This document shows positions 62,201 to 64,000 of a stretch of DNA of 64,000 nt, piece after piece. The notes beneath the pieces were generated by a model that was given only the letters and a program-made list of their open reading frames with translations, was not told the DNA's origin and did not search any database. A program made the position numbers and the translations under genes. The stretch is from Chloroflexota bacterium (lineage in GTDB: Bacteria > Chloroflexota > Anaerolineae > Anaerolineales > DRMV01), in the NCBI GenBank assembly GCA_011322445.1, contig DRMV01000041.1, positions 1 through 64,000 on the forward strand. The letters are read 5' to 3'. Positions within the stretch are counted from its first letter, which is position 1, and each line of letters begins with the position of its first letter.

Positions 62201-64000
62201 GTTGATGGTCCCCTTGCGCACCACGCAGGGTGAGCCGTTGGGGTTGCTTTACCTCGATGCGCCTCGCGATGCCCGCCGCCCCGATGCCCCCACGCAAGAT
62301 ATTCTGCGGCTGCTGGCTGCCACCGCGGCCTTGCTGCTCGAAATGCAGCAATTGGCCGTCGCGTGGGATGCCGAGCGTCAGCACCTCACCGGCCGGGTGG
62401 AAGAAGCCGAAGCCACCGCCCGTCAGGCGCAGAACGACATCCCCCGCTGGTTGCACAAAGATCTGCAACAAACGCTGGACCGGTATGCCCTTTCCCGCCA
62501 GGCCGAGCGCCTGCGCATTAGCCTGGAAATCACCACCCTGCTCAACCGCCAGCCCAGCCATACCAGTGTGCTGCATGCTCTGGGCCGCCAGTTGATGGAG
62601 CGTTTTGGCTTCAACTACGTTTTGATTGCCGAACCGACGCCCTTCGTGCCGGGGGGGACGGAAGAAGGCGGCGTGCGGTTGCTGCACACTTTTGGGGAAT
62701 TGCCCCCTGCGCTCAAACTCGACATGCTCTTGGGGCAACGCAACCCCCTGGCCGAAGTATTCCATCAAAAACAAGTTTTGGTCGTCCCCGACATTGACCG
62801 GGCGGCAGAATGGCAGCGTTCCCCGTTGCTGCAACGCCTGCAAGCGCAGAGTTTCGTGGCCTTCCCGGTGCTGGTCGAGCCGCAAGGTGGAAACGGCCAG
62901 GCCGCGCTGGTCAGTCACATTGTGCTGGCGACCTCCACCACGCCCACGCCTTCCTTTGCCACGCAGGACGAGATGATCTTCAGCCTGCTGGGGCGGCAGG
63001 TGGGCATTGTGCTCCAGAACCTCGATTTGCTGGCGCACACCTCCCGCCGCTTGCAAGAGGTAGACCTGCTGTTGACCTTTAGCCGCCAGTTGGGCGTGCT
63101 TGACCCCGAGCGCATTTTGCAAACCTTGATGGAAAGCACGTTGGGGGCTTTGCAACATGCCCACGCTGGTTTCATTGCCCTTTGGAACCCCGAGCGGGAA
63201 GAGTTGCAGCCCCAGGTCGCCGGTGGCTATGCCGACGCGGAGGCCATGCTCGCCATCACCTTCCCCAAAGAGAGCCTGCCCGTACAGGTGATGCTGGAAG
63301 GGCAGGCGCGGCGCATCGGCGAGTTGGATTTCGCCGCGGCCTATCCCCTTTCGCCGGAAGCCCTGACGGCTTACCGCCGTGCCACGGCCGATCGCATTCC
63401 GGTTTCCAGCATGATGGTGCCCATTCGCGCCGGTGAACGCCCCCTGGGCGTGATAGTGTTGGATAATTTTAACGCTACGGCGGCGTTTACCCGTGAAGAC
63501 CAATCGCTGGTGGTTTCGCTGGCCGGGCAAACGGCACTTTCCCTGGAAAACGCCCACCTGCTGCACACCGCGGAGCGGCGCGCTTCCCAGTTGCACGCTC
63601 TGGCCAATGCTTCGGCGGGGCTGGTGGCGCGCAGCCTGTCGCTGGAAGAGGTCGAAGCCTCGCTGCTGGAACAACTGGCGGCGGTATTGCCTTACGATGG
63701 CGGCACCCTCTGGCTGCGGGAAGGCAACCGCCTGCGGGTTCGGGATGCGCGCGGCTTCCCCAATGCCGATGAACTCATTGGCATCACGATTGCAGTGGAA
63801 GACAGCCGCTTGTTCCAGGAAATGCTGGCCTCGGGCAAGGCGCTGGCCGTGGAAGACACCCACGCCGACGATCGTTTCCCAGCCCCGGAAGCCATGCCCA
63901 ACCGTTCCTGGCTGGGGTTGCCGCTGCGGTTCAAAGACGAGGTGCTGGGCGTCATCGCTCTCGAGAAGCGCGAGCCGGGCTTCTTCACGCGCGACTGGGT
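59298..64000 (+). CDS. Giant multi-GAF signalling protein (3' end outside window)
   Basis: The frame is open from ATG 59298 (GAGGGGAA upstream) to the end of the window: at least 1567 codons. One N-terminal transmembrane helix (about 5-25), a PAS-like region (about 45-140), then at least eight GAF-type domains joined by coiled helices, starting near residues 160, 330, 510, 690, 860, 1075, 1270 and 1435. Recurrent cores include MGVPLQVGDEVVGTLEVASL, YPLMAGGRFLGFLQVANKP, VPIRAGERPLGVIVLDNF and LPLRFKDEVLGVIALEKRE. An output domain (kinase, cyclase or phosphatase) is expected downstream but not visible. The adjacent response regulator may be its partner. Confidence 0.88.
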   Translation, partial: MFGTEAVALGITLTIIGAGLWLVARTMTRLGDVATRGGMPLTVSEGAFAHLQNDDEAVLVVLAGGRVGYLNARAREWFGLTLEDQPPLEFLAQRIRPADEFIRLCATPGRARLTLSTMALEGASYAVPYAGGAALVVTLRPLHLLAADDGQGQTRTAPTAEALEVLVELGEQIGGRLDLDEAVQAVAAAVDRLLPSDLLEITLWDERQETLVPHRYMATGQGVEPVSAAERYAPDEGLTGYLVSQGQPLLLEDIDKYTPVPAAIDRRRYPVRAYMGVPLQVGDEVVGTLEVASLAPAAYTPADLEFLSLIAREVALALHNARLFSETRRRLQELRSLAGIARAVGGVRQVEELIARILENIRPLLTAEVAGFLLYDEVHRTLAAQWPFEGLPEGFVAAYQTRIAAGSEAETLLMAGEPLVTEEAADDDRWQVLGLADLSRTAGIHASVLYPLMAGGRFLGFLQVANKPSGDAFGDNDLQVLTLIAAQVAPLLENAVLFQEARQRARRAEALRRIASLTASPATLDELFKFSLVELARLVDARYAAVLLLDEHQTQLAPHEPSLYGISPEKARAIGVIPANAPDFHLTVSRTGRPFLSSDLLADKRVIAAYRPLLKALGEVRSAMVVPLEAHGESMGEILLGHPQPGHFDRNDLQLAAATAAQMAVGVERQRLLTRSDEALRTQVQELSTLTRLSRELAAFSSLEQLLAYAHKQIVALTEADCGQTLVVAANGEHWEVLHHTGGPCEPRLHPLDLAALERGMPEQVADYHVASYPQPHEGVRSSLSLPLRYQESVVGVVHLHSQHPNHFSGPRQQFARLLAQHIALAVGGALHTQTLFQENLSLQRQVRALQLLQAYLQKAHPLSAPQQALDDFVALVRDAVGFDAVLLARLGAENGLLEPVASVGFETLQPFRWDDLSLLLEDRFQRGGVYFIPREERPPLPASLALPRVSRPMPARADAQTWHPRDLLMVPLRTTQGEPLGLLYLDAPRDARRPDAPTQDILRLLAATAALLLEMQQLAVAWDAERQHLTGRVEEAEATARQAQNDIPRWLHKDLQQTLDRYALSRQAERLRISLEITTLLNRQPSHTSVLHALGRQLMERFGFNYVLIAEPTPFVPGGTEEGGVRLLHTFGELPPALKLDMLLGQRNPLAEVFHQKQVLVVPDIDRAAEWQRSPLLQRLQAQSFVAFPVLVEPQGGNGQAALVSHIVLATSTTPTPSFATQDEMIFSLLGRQVGIVLQNLDLLAHTSRRLQEVDLLLTFSRQLGVLDPERILQTLMESTLGALQHAHAGFIALWNPEREELQPQVAGGYADAEAMLAITFPKESLPVQVMLEGQARRIGELDFAAAYPLSPEALTAYRRATADRIPVSSMMVPIRAGERPLGVIVLDNFNATAAFTREDQSLVVSLAGQTALSLENAHLLHTAERRASQLHALANASAGLVARSLSLEEVEASLLEQLAAVLPYDGGTLWLREGNRLRVRDARGFPNADELIGITIAVEDSRLFQEMLASGKALAVEDTHADDRFPAPEAMPNRSWLGLPLRFKDEVLGVIALEKREPGFFTRDW

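Noticed and set aside
60162-63863. A 1233-codon open frame on the minus strand
   Set aside because: It is the mirror of the multi-GAF gene on the plus strand; its translation has no recognisable domains and the composition is typical of antisense GC-rich frames.

Overview
The window reads as a chromosomal segment of a GC-rich, non-photosynthetic bacterium, most likely of the phylum Chloroflexota (class Anaerolineae). Pointers are a single-chain glycyl-tRNA synthetase, many envelope proteins with Thr-Pro ('TPTPT') stalks behind a lipobox or membrane helix, a VanW-type protein, Rex, tandem-GAF signalling proteins, DUF4388 next to a Ras-like GTPase, and scattered short palindromic repeats. This assignment is an inference from gene content. 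No tRNA, rRNA, CRISPR array, integrase or full insertion sequence was found. GC content and codon use look uniform, so I see no large recent island.

Layout. 1-1602: terminator of an upstream gene, then an alpha/beta hydrolase fused to a cyclic-nucleotide-binding domain. 1835-7290 (minus strand): a nucleic-acid block of rarA, then a tight operon ssb / DUF3467 / translin-family protein / membrane Cas4-like nuclease in two in-frame pieces / NAD kinase / lipoprotein phosphoesterase. 7395-12215: divergent glyQS (with a 126-bp palindromic element inserted in frame) and lysS. 12245-16248: a small histidine-phosphotransfer-like protein and two histidine kinases with N-terminal receiver domains. 16397-20091: queG and gyrA. 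20146-24668: VanW protein, a 134-bp MITE-like element with 9-bp flanking repeats, DUF429 and DUF389-SH3 proteins. 25101-30910: clpC, frr, uppS, cdsA, glpX. 31185-36782 (minus): cydC-like ABC protein, acetyltransferase, gltD-like oxidoreductase, LysM-M23 lipoprotein. 37076-38608: fused formiminotransferase-cyclodeaminase. 38799-44591: surface polysaccharide cluster (three glycosyltransferases, parvulin lipoprotein, stalked membrane protein). 44684-46368 (minus): two membrane proteins. 46475-51050: holB, a luciferase-like oxidoreductase, an M16-fold protein without its metal site, an rRNA/tRNA uracil methyltransferase. 51178-52730: two small membrane proteins and rex with a candidate self-operator. 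53008-58358: DUF4388 plus Ras-like GTPase, then a putative lipid block (hydrolase, V4R-like protein, hexapeptide protein, acyl-ACP-reductase-like protein). 58362-64000: a response regulator and a giant multi-GAF protein that runs off the window.

The most notable points are the ssb-translin-Cas4-like operon, the in-frame palindrome inside glyQS, the MITE-like element beside a promoter, paired hairpins with an invariant 21-nt core, a homologue of cyanobacterial acyl-ACP reductase that keeps the catalytic cysteine, and a recurring TGN-TATAAT extended -10 signal in front of many transcription units, with several start codons only 6 nt from the -10 box (probable leaderless mRNAs).
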